Below are positions 53,845 through 64,000 of a stretch of 64,000 nt of DNA, piece by piece (position 1 is the stretch's first letter; the number at the start of each line of letters is the position of its first letter). The position numbers were made by a program, and so were the translations under genes. Source of the DNA: Kingdonia uniflora (taxonomy: Eukaryota; Streptophyta; Magnoliopsida; Ranunculales; Circaeasteraceae); assembly GCA_014058105.1 (NCBI GenBank), contig JACGCM010002890.1, forward strand, positions 2,294,001 through 2,358,000, written 5' to 3'. The notes below the pieces were generated by a model that was not told the DNA's origin, did no database searches, and saw only the letters and a program-made list of their open reading frames with translations.

Positions 53845-56800
53845 TTACTCTGCAGGGGGAAAGACTACATCACCAACCTTCACAAATCCACCTGGAGCAA
53901 GCTCATCTAATATTTCATTAGGATGAAAACCCTTGGGAATCGTAATTACCAGATCCTCAATAGCCTTAACTCCACTTGGAACCTCAGGTGTTTTAGGCAC
54001 TTCGTCCTCCGGGTCTGAATTGTGAAAGAACTGGTTACCCGCAACAGCTAACTTCTTGTAATTTTTTTTTCTATTTTCCATCTCCTCGAACTGACCATAA
54101 AACTAACCTTCATCTTCTTGCACGCATCCAGGTTCTCTTGGATAAGTAAAACCCTCACATCCTCCAAGATCTTTCCATTCTCCACCTCCATCACCATTTG
54201 AGCAGCATTAATCTGCTCCCGCACATCACTCTCAAAATTTATTCTATGCAAAGACAAAACCTCACCTTTATCCTTTGCGAGGTCAGCCTTTATCTCTTTG
54301 ACTTGTTTATTAAAATTTTTCTTCGCATCGTGAAGAGCAACCTTCTTCGCCTTCCCAACGTCGAGCTTTTACCTACCAAACCTTACCTCAAACTTATTCT
54401 TCTCCTCGATCAAATTTTCTTTTTTCTTTACCAGCACTTTCTCAATATTCTTGTAGGCATGTAGCTGATTTGCCAAAGTACCAGCACCAACAATGCGAGG
54501 TTTAGCCTCGGCCAACAACTTATTGATCTGCATTATATATATAATATGAGTATTCGAATGAGGCACCAAATTCTTTAATTGAAGCAAAGCTGAAAATTTT
54601 CTCACCTTAGACATGTTTCGGTGACCCTCGCTGAGAAAAGTTTTCAAACTTTGTACCCCTACCAAACAGACTTCCTCCTCCAATATAGTCATCGCAGACA
54701 CATAAGCATCCTTGGTCTTCTGTATCTTAGTTTCAGACTCCTTGACAAATTTATTTCTTACCAACTCCGAAGATACCTTCTTCTTCGGCGGCATGTTTGT
54801 CGAAGCCTTTGGAGGTCACTCATCAGGAATAGCAATTGGGGTTTTGATTTTTCCCCTTCCTCGATTGTTGATCTTTGAGAAGCTCTCTTCGTGGGTAGTA
54901 AAGGCACCAAAACCTGGCTAGCAGCCCTCCTTTCTTATTCTTGCCAAACTGCTCCATCAGCATCGCATCCCTTTCTGCAGTTGCAGAGTCGATGGTATAA
55001 CCACTTAATACAGGATTCTTGAGGGGCATGCTCGAGTCCGCAACTTATTTGTTCATCGCAGACATCTTTCCATCGACAATCGAAACCTCTGCTCCTTTAG
55101 CCCTCGATCTTTTTGACCCTGCTTCTTGAAACTAAGTGTCCACCTTTTCTTGATCGATATCTATGTTATCAAACCTACCGTAAAAGCCCCTCCTGATATT
55201 GTATAGCTTCTCTTTTACGGTCGAGCTCCTATCAACCTCCTTCATAGTTGTACAAATACAAAACAATAGTTACACAATGATATAACATATATAAACAAAT
55301 CCAAACATTGACAATTACGTTACCTAACTACAAACCTAAATGGAAAGTATTTTTTTAAGGGCATTCCTGGATCTTTCTTGTCAAACTCGTAGTTCCCCGA
55401 CATGAGAGGACATTCATCGCTATACTACCCTCTTGTTGATACCATGTCATAAAACAAAGATCTCTTCAAAAACCTTTCCAAGTACTGATATCCTAATTTC
55501 TGAGGGTTTTGCTTAAGTGTGTGGTACACACACAAATCATCAACTTTGATTAACTCTTCCTCTCTTGCCTTTAATCGACAATTTACCACCCTACATACGC
55601 AAAATAAGTCATAGATGTTAGGAATAAATTGACCAGGTACTTCATCGAAGAAATTCAACAACCTCTTCTGCTCAGCTCAAAGGGGAAGCTTTAAACCCTT
55701 TTTGATTTATTCTCGATGGACAAGAATTTCATCTAAAAAAAATTCTTGATCAGTCATTTCATACTAATATTCCTCTAACCTAATATCTTGAGGAATACCG
55801 TACTTCTTTTTTGAAAATCAAAATTTCTTTCATTTCTGGACCATCTCCATAACAAGCCTCATCCTCCTCCTCAACATCTTCCACCTCACCCCCATTACCT
55901 TCTTGATAACTAACCTGTGGCTCATGATCTACATCTATCTCAGTACCCTCATCGTCTGAAACTTTCACATTCCCAGGTACCATCTAAAATCGGTTAACAC
56001 TAGCCACATCAACGCTACTCGACCCCACCCTATACCTACCACCCAACTTTTGAACACAGGAAGATATGTTAATTAGCAGGGGCTCTACATCTGCAAGGTT
56101 CTCAAAAATATCTTTATCATCGATTTGAATAGGTTCAGCAATTTTTTTGAACCTGAAATCAGATTCCATTTTTTAACAAAATTAGTCTATATCATATCTA
56201 ATACATTATATATGTTCATATGCTAATATTCATTATGTTGTCGAGTTTAATCTCCAGCACGTCATTCTTTCATTGCTATCTGATTACACAATTATTATAT
56301 TCAGCTTTTGATACAAGATTTCTTTACTATTTTTCCTCAGTTCTTGATAACTATTTCTTTGTCACTATCATTTCTTATCAAAGTTCAGGTACAAAAGCTT
56401 ATCGTAGACAGTTTAGGAGTACCCTGCTTCCCGCAAAAACAAGCCAAATTCAAAAATTACAACTCTGTTCTCTCCAGCTTAAAACCTGGCCAAATCACAC
56501 ATAATCTGGCACTCCATTATCGAACCCTTCCCAAACTTGGAAATCCTCTACAGTCGCACCGTATAAATAGCGATGCCCACAAATCACTCTCTCTACTCGT
56601 TACCACCCATTTCCAATAACCTCTCTCTCTACAATATCCTTTAAATCTTTATGACACCAATTGCTCCATCAACACACCGTCATCACTCCATATTACAACA
56701 AATTTCATAAAATCCTCCCTGTAGTACTTTTCAAATTACTTCTACTGACGTTTTTACAAATAATCACTTCCCATACTATCAATAACTTGTCTAACTCTAT

Positions 56801-57329
56801 AAAGGGTTTCAACAGAATCTAGGAATATCTAACAAATGCGAAAAAACCACTAACTTTGGATTTGCGCTGCCTCTGTATCCCTCTGTTTTGCATGTTTTGC
56901 CCTTTTAATTAGTACGATTATCTCCTCATTCCCAATCGTTGACAAAAACACCAGAGATGAGTACAAGGAATCAACACTTTCAGAACTTTTTTTAAAATTT
57001 GCAAAATGTGAAAAGTCGCCTACCACGATAAAATTTATAGACTCCACACGACTTTTCATCGTACCACTTCACGACCGTTCGAGTAATCGAGCATAACGCC
57101 TTATTCGCCTCTTCTCGAAGTCTTTGATCCTTCGTCTTCTAAAAGCTAACAGGCCCATACACTGTAGCTCTAACCCTTCCATATCTCTTTTTAACTCCTC
57201 TACTGTCTCCATCCTCGCCAAAGCACAACCTATTTTATCACAAAGAAGTTGTACATCCACTTCCTTATACTCTAAAATATCACCTACAGGAGAACACCTA
57301 GCCATTTGTCTCCTTCTACCTACACACAT
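53845..57329 (-). pseudogene. Antisense additional ORF (aORF) of the Tat-like element
   Basis: Coding-like frames run on the strand opposite to gag-pol. 57329-56850: basic, helix-rich ('EELKRDMEGLELQCMGLLAF', 'RRRRIKDFEKRRIRRYARLL') with one in-frame stop. 56169-55780: acidic ('DDEGTEIDVDHEPQVSYQEG'). 55661-55425: '[20 protein letters not shown]' and '[20 protein letters not shown]'. 55029-54823. 54794-54060: a long coiled coil ('MPPKKKVSSELVRNKFVKES', 'KKKENLIEEKNKFEVRFG'). 54081-53845: C-terminus 'KGFHPNEILDELAPGGFVKV', stop at 53845. Introns are likely (an acceptor near 54533). Antisense ORFs between integrase and 3' LTR are known from Tat-lineage elements; their role is unknown. Pieces are interrupted, so I call it broken. 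Confidence 0.65.
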
Positions 57330-57460
57330 TTTTCCTTATTTATTATTCTCCTTTATTCTAGGAAAGATCTTCACCAGCAATTAAATTTCAAATTTTATTT
57401 AACATCCATCTACAAAAAAAAGAAAAAAAAGTTTGAATATCATCAACCACATACCCATAT

Positions 57461-58074
57461 TGTAATGGCCTAATTTCCTAAGCTCGAGATGGCTCAGAAT
57501 TAGCTCTTAAACCAATGTTCCTGTGACAAAAACTAATGTAAGATAAGAAATAACACATGTAATTTAGCGTGGAAAACCTTTGAATAGGTAAAAACCATGA
57601 CCTCGAGTTGAGAATTTTAGTAACATTGACTTTTATTGCTTGAGGCTGATATCTTATTGCAAGTGATCTCTCGAACTAAAAATAATTAATCTTGTAAATT
57701 AGAATTTTGGTGTTTGAGAATCTAGAAAATATAGTTTTTTTTGGTGATTTATCGTATATTTTTCTGGGTCTTGTCTATTTTGGAACTTTTTCTTTATATA
57801 GGCCTTGTCTACAGTTCTTTATCGTGCTAAAGCACGCTCTCTGAATAATATGGTAAATAACATTTGACTAAGTAACTGTTGAGTTTGTGAGAGATAGGTG
57901 TCTTTAAATTGTTCATACTTTTCAGTTGTGTTTGACCCACGTTTTTCCTCAGTTCGTAGTGTAGGTGTCAATGCTGACTGTTTATATCACATATAGAATG
58001 TGTGTGTATGATATTGAGGTAGTTCAAACTGGAAATAGTATGAATTGGGTCAGATCGAGGGATAGGTCCCTACA
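57461..58074 (-). repeat. 3' LTR of the nested gypsy element
   Basis: 614 bp. A minus-strand TATA box (CTATATAAAG) is at about 57793-57802. The polypurine tract (GAGGGTGCAAT) abuts it at 58075-58085. Confidence 0.93.
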
Positions 58075-58880
58075 ATTGCACCCTCATAACTGAAGTCACG
58101 AGTGACTTTGGTTGAGAAAGAATCTGTGGGTATATGGGTTTTCAAAGTTGAAAAGGAAGGAAGTCTTAATGTGGATTTGACTGTAAGGAAAATGTGTATA
58201 TTTTTATGGAGGAATGTTTGTGCATTGAATGATGATAAGAATATTGATGTACGTGACGCTTGGGGTTTTGAGAGTTTCTTCTATTTTGGTTGATAACGCT
58301 TGGGAAATGTACCTGCATATTAAATATTAGGGTTATATAAATAGTACTTGTACTGAGGATTATGGTAAAGTACGCTGTTTGTTGCAAAAATTCTCTGAAA
58401 GTCTAGATTGACAATGGTGAAGATCCAGTGGATAGTTTACGAAGAGAGAATCTCTGCTGTGATGCAAAAGTTTAAGTTGAGGTATTTCGGTGTTCAGTCC
58501 ATGGAGATGCCCACCCCCATCCCCGTTCCACCGACATATCCGAATATGTAGAAAGAAGAAGCGGCTGAAGCTAAAGAAGATTTTTACTGTATGTGAAGAT
58601 TTTATCATGTTGTCTTAACAAACGAGTAACGTTGGAGATGTCTTCGTATCCTTGCAGAAGACAAGGTTTAGGAGATAGATGCGGGGGTTATTAAACTGCG
58701 AAGTAGTAAAAACAGCCAACGACAACGATCTGAAGATTTAAAAATGAATTGGTTGATAGCGGCAATCTTACTGGTAATTTTTATACGTCTTTCATCGTCT
58801 TTGGATATAGATGTTGAGGAGAGCTCAAATTTGATCTGGATTAGCCTCAATCTTTTTTTGTTGATGAGAGGGTCGAGGAA

Positions 58881-59560
58881 TTAGTTTGAATGTACTCCAA
58901 ATTGACACTTATCAGGGTTGAGTCGCATCTGGTAAGATCGAAGAATGTTGAATATTATGTTAAGATCAATAATGTGGCGAACTGACTGTATGCTCTTGCA
59001 CAAGAGATCATCAATGTAGACTTTTACAACTTTCCTAAGATGTGCTTTGAACATAGTAGTTATCAACTCTTTGATAAGTCGTACTTACATTTTTAAGTCC
59101 GAAGGGCATGACTTTGTTGCAATACAGTCCTCTTTCAGTGATGAAAGTGGTATTTTCTTTATCTTCTTCCAAGAGTAGAATCTGATTGTATCCAGAAGCA
59201 ACGTCCATCATAGATAGGAGTTTGTGACCTGCTGTGGAATCAAGGATTTGATGGATGTTTGGAATAGGGAAACTGTCCTTTGGAGTATGTTTGTTTAGAT
59301 TTGTAAAATCTACACAAACTCAAACTTTTCTATTCTTTTTTGGGATAACAACGATGTTGGATATCCAATATAGATATTTGGCTTCTCGAATGAATCCTAC
59401 TTTGATAAATTTCTCAATCTCTATGTTAACATCATTTTGAAAGTGAGGTGATATTCGTCACTGTTTTTGTTTGACCGCCGTAACGGTGATGTTGATAGAT
59501 AATTTGTGACGTGCCTTGGTCGGATCGACCCCATGGCATCTCTTCGAAAGTCTAGGCAAA
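58881..59560 (-). pseudogene. Reverse transcriptase of the nested gypsy element, truncated
   Basis: Minus-strand pieces: 'EIEKFIKVGFIREAKY', 'SNIVVIPKKNRK', 'DFTNLNKHTPKDSFPIPNI', 'LLSMMDVASGYNQILL', 'YCNKVMPFGLKN' and, in 59066-58881, 'VVKVYIDDLLCKS' (YIDD) and 'YQMRLNPDKCQFGV'. The RT ends there and nothing of the RNase H or integrase follows, which marks a large deletion. Confidence 0.85.
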
Positions 59561-59759
59561 AACATTTTAATTCAGTTGTAAGAATTGAATGATAGCATCC
59601 TTATTGTGCTGGACCATCTTGGTACCGATAAAAGTACCTCTGCTTGGTCGATAAATGTTGACGTATTCTGTAAGCTCTTCTGTTGAAGGTTGATCATCAA
59701 GGTGATCAGCTTTCTTTAATTGTTATGCAGTGTATCTATCTGAAGTGTCTAGAATGGAA

Positions 59760-60360
59760 GAGACAGTATTTTCACAAGCTCGAGAAAGATTTTGACTACC
59801 CTTGATTTAATAGATACCATCATTGTGCTTGAAGCGGAGTACTTGATGTTAGGTGAAAGTGTTTACTTCCATGTTATGAATCCAGCAGCGGCCCATAATC
59901 CTGAGATAATGAGATTTAACATTGATAACGTAGAAGATGATGTCGATGGTGGTTGGTCCTATGGTAATAGGTAAGATGATCTTGCCTACTCGCTCTTCTT
60001 TAGAACCATTAAATCCACTAATATCGGTATCGCTTGGAATAACTTAATCGGCCAATCCCATTTGGTCGATTTTACTCTGAAAGAGAATCTCAATACTGCT
60101 TCCAGTATCGATTATCATTGTGTGCATGACAAACTTCTTCACCTTGAGCATTAAGACTAATGCATCATGATATGGAAATTTTACATGACTAATATCATAA
60201 TCTTCGAAGGATATCCCAAGCCGGCGATTGCTCGACTCACGTAGAAGCTTAGCTTCTTTATCCTATGGTGTGAGATCACAACATTCTGACAGTCTCCTGC
60301 GCTTGAATCGGCAAGAGTTGGTGATCTGATGGATTTCGATCAAGTTACTATGGTACATAT
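59760..60360 (-). pseudogene. Aspartic protease region of the nested gypsy element
   Basis: The minus strand near 60130-60065 reads 'MIIDTGSSIEILFQSKI', with an intact D-T-G-S active site. Flanking frames are broken. It lies between gag and RT as expected. Confidence 0.7.
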
Positions 60361-60591
60361 GCTAGAGATGTTTCTCCTCATCTTAATCTTTGACATGGAC
60401 TACTTCGAGCTACTTCTTATAGCTGTCATTCCTTGTATGATTCCAAGTCGATAATCTATTCAAACATCTGTCCCTCCTTGAAAATGAATTCCAGTAACTT
60501 CTGTAAAGCATAACAGTTGTCAGTAGAATAATGGTTTACCTTATGATACATGCAATTTGGGTGGCTTTCGGATCTCTATTGGTTCCAATGG

Positions 60592-62003
60592 TTAAGAGGG
60601 ATGGTATAGCTTATCCTTTGATAAAATTGATAAAATTGTAGAGATTTGAACATTAATATTTAGGAGGACCGGTTTGGGTAGTAAACCGCCTCTCTGGGGG
60701 TTGCCAGTGCTTCCCTTGGAGCGCTTTTGATCACCCTGATCCTCCTTTGGTTTTGTGTTTCGATCTGTGAACAAACCTTTCGTGGTTAGGACGGATTTAG
60801 TAGATTTATGCCTTTCGGACATCCTTTCTAAGTCAACATAACCAATGACTTTGGTGATCATATCCTCTAAGGTTGTAGGTTTGTTGAGGAAGAGGTGCTC
60901 TTTGGTCTTGCAATTGAGCTGGAGCGCAGTGGTAAAAGCAGTAACAACTATTTTCTTATCGAGATTGTTTACTTTACGCGCGAGCTCCAAAAATTTCTTT
61001 TCAAAAGCCTCGAGCTTCTCTCCGTGTGATTGTTTAAGACTAATAAGAGAATAGAAATTCTCTTCTTTATCTCGGTTGTGAGCATATATCTTGATGAATT
61101 GTTTCTGCAGCTGATCGAATGTGAGTATGGAGTCTTCAGGTTAATAGTAGAACCACGAGAGTGGTTCTTCCTATAGACTTGTTGCGAACAATCGGCAAAA
61201 AATATGGTTGAGATTGGAATACAACCCTAATGAATCACGGTATTGTTGAATGTGCTCATTTGGATCGGTGCCCTTGTATTTATGAATTTTTAGAGTATGG
61301 AAACCTTTCAGTATTTTCATATCGAATAGTTTTTTGGCAATCAAACTTTCTTGTAACTTAGTAAGGTCGTCTGGATTGCCCAAAACCTGTGCTTCGATAA
61401 ACTCCTTGATACGGTGATCCATATGTTCTTGTGTGACATATTGACATGTCGGTTGAGTGGCTTGACGAGGAGGTTGAGGATTATGAGTACCAGTACCCTC
61501 AATTAAGTGATCACGTGCTGGAATTCGAGGTTAAGGTCGCTGTTCTTCCTCATGTTGTTTGAAAAATCGGTGACCTCTGCTGATTTTGGACTGAACTTCA
61601 CCACCCAAATATATAGAAGGTTGATATTCATGTTGAATATTTCTGGAAATAGCTTTGCTGGTGGATCCTCGTGGTCCCAATCTATCCCACGCAGAAACTT
61701 GGGAGGTCTCTAGCACTTGATCACGATCTCTAGTTTGAGGACCCTATTTAGTATCTTGTAGAGCTTGTAATCCAGCCTGCATGGTTATCATCAGGTCTTC
61801 ATGTCATTTGAGCGCCACAAACATGCTTGTCGCTCAATTTTAAGTTCTTTCTCACGAAGCTTTCGCTCAAGAGTTAACTGATGTTCGAGCTTATTACGTT
61901 TCTCTATTTCAATATGAAGATTCGCCCATAGTTCTGTAAGTTTCTCCGGCTCAACTGAAAGATTGAGTTGGATTCCGGTTGTTGGTCGTCTGGAAGTGAC
62001 CAT
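60592..62003 (-). pseudogene. gag of the nested gypsy element
   Basis: Start ATG 62003 (MVTSRRPTTGIQLN). An N-terminal coiled coil follows ('EIEKRNKLEHQLTLERKLRE'). 61422-61171 holds the gag core ('LKGFHTLKIHKYKGTDPNEH', 'YRDSLGLYSNLNHIFC'). 60990-60592 gives 'KKIVVTAFTTALQLNCKTKE', 'LNKPTTLEDMITKVIGYVDL' and a basic tail. The layout matches the gag of the surrounding Tat-like element, so the two families are related. Several stops. Confidence 0.85.
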
Positions 62004-62080
62004 GATTAAAATTGATAGTAGAGTGAATGTATGCCTAATGACATCGTGGAAATGTCTTCTTTCCTACAGACAACGCCTAA

Positions 62081-62694
62081 TGTATTGGCATAATTCTGTA
62101 AGCTCGAGATTGCTCAAAATTAGCTCCTACACCAATAATCCTGTGACAAAATCTATTATAAGATAAGAAATGACACAGGTGATTTAGCGTGGAAAACCTC
62201 TGAATATGTAAAAATCTATGACCACGAGTTAAGGGTTTTAGTAACAGTGACTTTTATTACTTGAGGCTGATATCTTATTATAAGTGATCTCTCGAACTAG
62301 AAATACTTGATCTTGTAACTTAGAGTTTTGGTGTTTGAGAATCTAGAAAATAGAGTTTTCTTGGTGATTTCTCATATATTTTTCTGGGAATTGTCTCTTC
62401 TGGAACTTTTTCTTTATATAGGCCTTGTCCGCAGTTCTTTATCATGCTGAAGCACGTTCTTTGAACAATATGGTAAGTGGTGTTTGACTGAGTTACTATT
62501 AAGTTATTGAGAGACTGGTATCTTTGAATTGTTCATGCTTTTCTATTGAGTTTGACCCAAATTCTTCATCAGTTGGTGTTATAGATGTCAATGCTGACTA
62601 TTTATGTTACATGTAGAATACGTGAGTTTGATATAGAGGTAGTTCAAACTAGAAATAGTTTGAATTGGGTTATATCGAGGTATAGGTCCCTACA
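62081..62694 (-). repeat. 5' LTR of the nested gypsy element
   Basis: 614 bp, same length as its partner, with scattered substitutions. A TATA box is at about 62413-62422 (minus). It is followed on the minus strand by a primer site TTAGGCGTTGTCTGTAGGAA, a decayed TTGGCGCCGTCTGTGGGAA. Confidence 0.93.
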
Positions 62695-62699
62695 CATAC

Positions 62700-63623
62700 A
62701 ATATTGTATCAGTAAATTTCATTCATTCACACAAGTCAATAATATATGATAAAATTTTACTCGTGCAATTCGACAATAAATATATTCATTTCTTTCCGAC
62801 AACATCTTACACATAAACTTATTTATTACATTCCAACACTTATTACACTTCTCAAACTCTGCGACCTGCCAAATCATCTTCTTTCTTCACAAAAGCCTTG
62901 GCTCGATTTCTTATATTGCCGACACGTTTAGGGGTACTTAGGAATTACAAATTACAATGGAATTCATACTCCTCTTTTGCCTCCTTCACCTCCACTTCAC
63001 TCAACTCTTCATATTTGGGCTCCACTGGCACCAATACTTGCATGTTTACGCAACTCTTACCAAAATACCAATCCAACAACTTCCAATATTTCGCATAAAC
63101 ATGATTTCAATGCTCATACTCCTGAACTTACGCTCTTGTCTTCACCATCTCCACTCCTACAAATGAACCCCAGAGTATACATGGTACTTATATATACAAC
63201 AAACGTGAATAATCAACTCTCTCATTCAATTTACATTGGAACTCTACACATCCGAGTTAAATCAATCATCCTAAAAAACCGTTTCTGACCCTACACAGTC
63301 AGCAAACTCCAATTTGAGATCTAATAAACTTGACATAAGCTAATTTGATTACTTATATTCGGCTAATATATTTCATTTCTTAGAGATTACCATCTATAAA
63401 TTCAATACCGAATAAAAAATATATATTCATTAAACACTCTAATTTGATTACTTACGAAAACCAATGTCCTACATTAAATGCTCATCGAAAAATACATGGC
63501 CAGATTTATTTAACTTTGGCCTCGAAAATGACATAATGAAGACTTGTTAACATTCGACAACCTCTTCAACTTCTAATTTCTTCTCGATACAACAACAAGT
63601 ACTTATGTCGAGAATGGGGCGAT
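62700..63623. other. Tail of the Tat-like element before its 3' LTR
   Basis: Sequence of the outer element resumes here. On the minus strand near 63090-62890 a coding-like piece with Glu/Lys-rich 'EELSEVEVKEAKEEYEF' and 'RNRAKAFVKKEDDLAG' may be a further exon of the antisense ORF. The plus-strand frame 62977-63288 is probably its shadow. The end at 63608-63621 is the polypurine tract. Confidence 0.5.
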
Positions 63624-64000
63624 TATAGTAGCATATTTCCCAGGTTCGACAAAGAGAAGCCAACAGAATATAGTCGAAGACAACCCAGCATTCAAGAAGA
63701 TGCCACATTTGCAACCATAAGTTCTTGACCCACTAAAAGTAGCCACTGTAGTTGGTCAAAAAGAATCATTGGAGATTCGTGAAGTTTGCCCACTACCCCT
63801 GAATGGGAAAATATTTTTCCTTTTATAATACTACTTTTATCTACTATAAATACCGGTAGAGAATGAGTAATTTAGATCTGCAACATTATTATTTATTCAT
63901 CCTTACATTCATATCACACAACAAATTATAATAATTAACAACTTATTCGATTTTTTATCAAAACCCTCCTCGAGGTTGTGGCTTTTCTCCGCTTTTACTG
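63624..64000 (+). repeat. 3' LTR of the Tat-like element (truncated by window end)
   Basis: Matches 47276-47652. The first bases are TATAGTAG instead of TGTAGTAG. A polypurine tract (GAGAATGGGGCGAT) lies directly upstream. A TATA box (CTATAAATACCGG) is at about 63843-63855. Confidence 0.92.

Larger units (their letters stand above)
57461..62694 (-). mobile_element. Nested gypsy element lacking RNase H and integrase
   Basis: Two 614-bp LTRs, 57461-58074 (3') and 62081-62694 (5'), with minus-strand ends TGTAGGGACC...GGCCATTACA. Flanking 5-mers are CATAT (57456-57460) and CATAC (62695-62699), one mismatch. Internal DNA gives gag, protease and RT on minus, then passes directly to 3' noncoding sequence: no RNase H or integrase is seen between 58880 and 58075. 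5234 bp. It interrupts the region between aORF and 3' LTR of the Tat-like element. Confidence 0.93.
47276..64000 (+). mobile_element. Tat-like Ty3/gypsy element, extends beyond the window
   Basis: The 5' LTR starts at 47276 and the 3' LTR at about 63624 (cut by the window end). Primer-binding site, gag, protease, RT, RNase H and integrase follow in gypsy order on plus. Between integrase (end near 53300) and the 3' LTR lies more than 4 kb of extra sequence with a long antisense coding region, a feature of Tat-lineage elements. A second gypsy element is inserted at 57461-62694. Excluding it, the element is about 11.5 kb. Numerous stops make it inactive. Confidence 0.88.

Noticed and set aside
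62977..63288. A 103-codon plus-strand frame before the 3' LTR
   Set aside because: The opposite strand looks more protein-like (Glu/Lys-rich); this frame is probably its shadow.

Overview
This window looks like nuclear DNA of a eudicot plant. It has intron-bearing host genes with plant-only architectures (a chloroplast PPR-SMR protein, a PP2C last exon, fragments of GIF, REVEILLE and PPR-DYW genes). It also has AT-rich intergenic DNA and a dense layer of plant transposons: Ty3/gypsy, LINE, MULE, hAT and PIF/Harbinger. No bacterial, organellar or viral operon is present. The species cannot be fixed from the sequence alone.

Region by region. 1-1015: 3' part of a LINE ORF2 (minus). 1016-3180: an internally deleted gypsy relic (plus). 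3696-9424: a structurally complete Ty3/gypsy element (minus) with 568/570-bp LTRs and a perfect ATAGC target duplication; each LTR carries a regular array of GTTCGAAC palindromes. 9730-9854: last exon of a PP2C-type phosphatase. 11092-13218: an intact PPR-SMR gene of the SOT1 type (minus), the only complete host gene. 13379-24776: an 11.4-kb MULE with 39-bp terminal inverted repeats, carrying a Ulp1-like (C48) gene (plus) and a mudrA-like gene (minus) that converge on a 149-bp tandem repeat array. Its target duplication falls on the TATA-like sequence upstream of the PPR-SMR gene.

24777-29902 and 36927-40112 hold two inverted, decayed copies of a second MULE family whose transposase is fused to an OTU cysteine-protease domain. 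A hAT element (28302-29867, perfect 8-bp duplication) split the last codons of the first copy. Between the two copies lie fragments of host genes: a REVEILLE-like exon, three exons of a GIF/AN3-type coactivator, and a PPR-DYW tail. Part of this block is turned into a 2-kb-armed palindrome with a 32-bp spacer (32850-36926).

40370-41571 is a plant-mobile-domain pseudogene. 42346-46033 is a PIF/Harbinger element with transposase and an accessory ORF on opposite strands. 46365-64000 is a three-level nest of LTR retrotransposons: an old gypsy relic (minus), a Tat-like gypsy element (plus, 47276 to beyond the right edge) with a long antisense coding region between integrase and 3' LTR, and a younger copy of the relic's family (57461-62694, minus) inside the latter. 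Nearly all element genes carry stops, frameshifts or lost catalytic residues.
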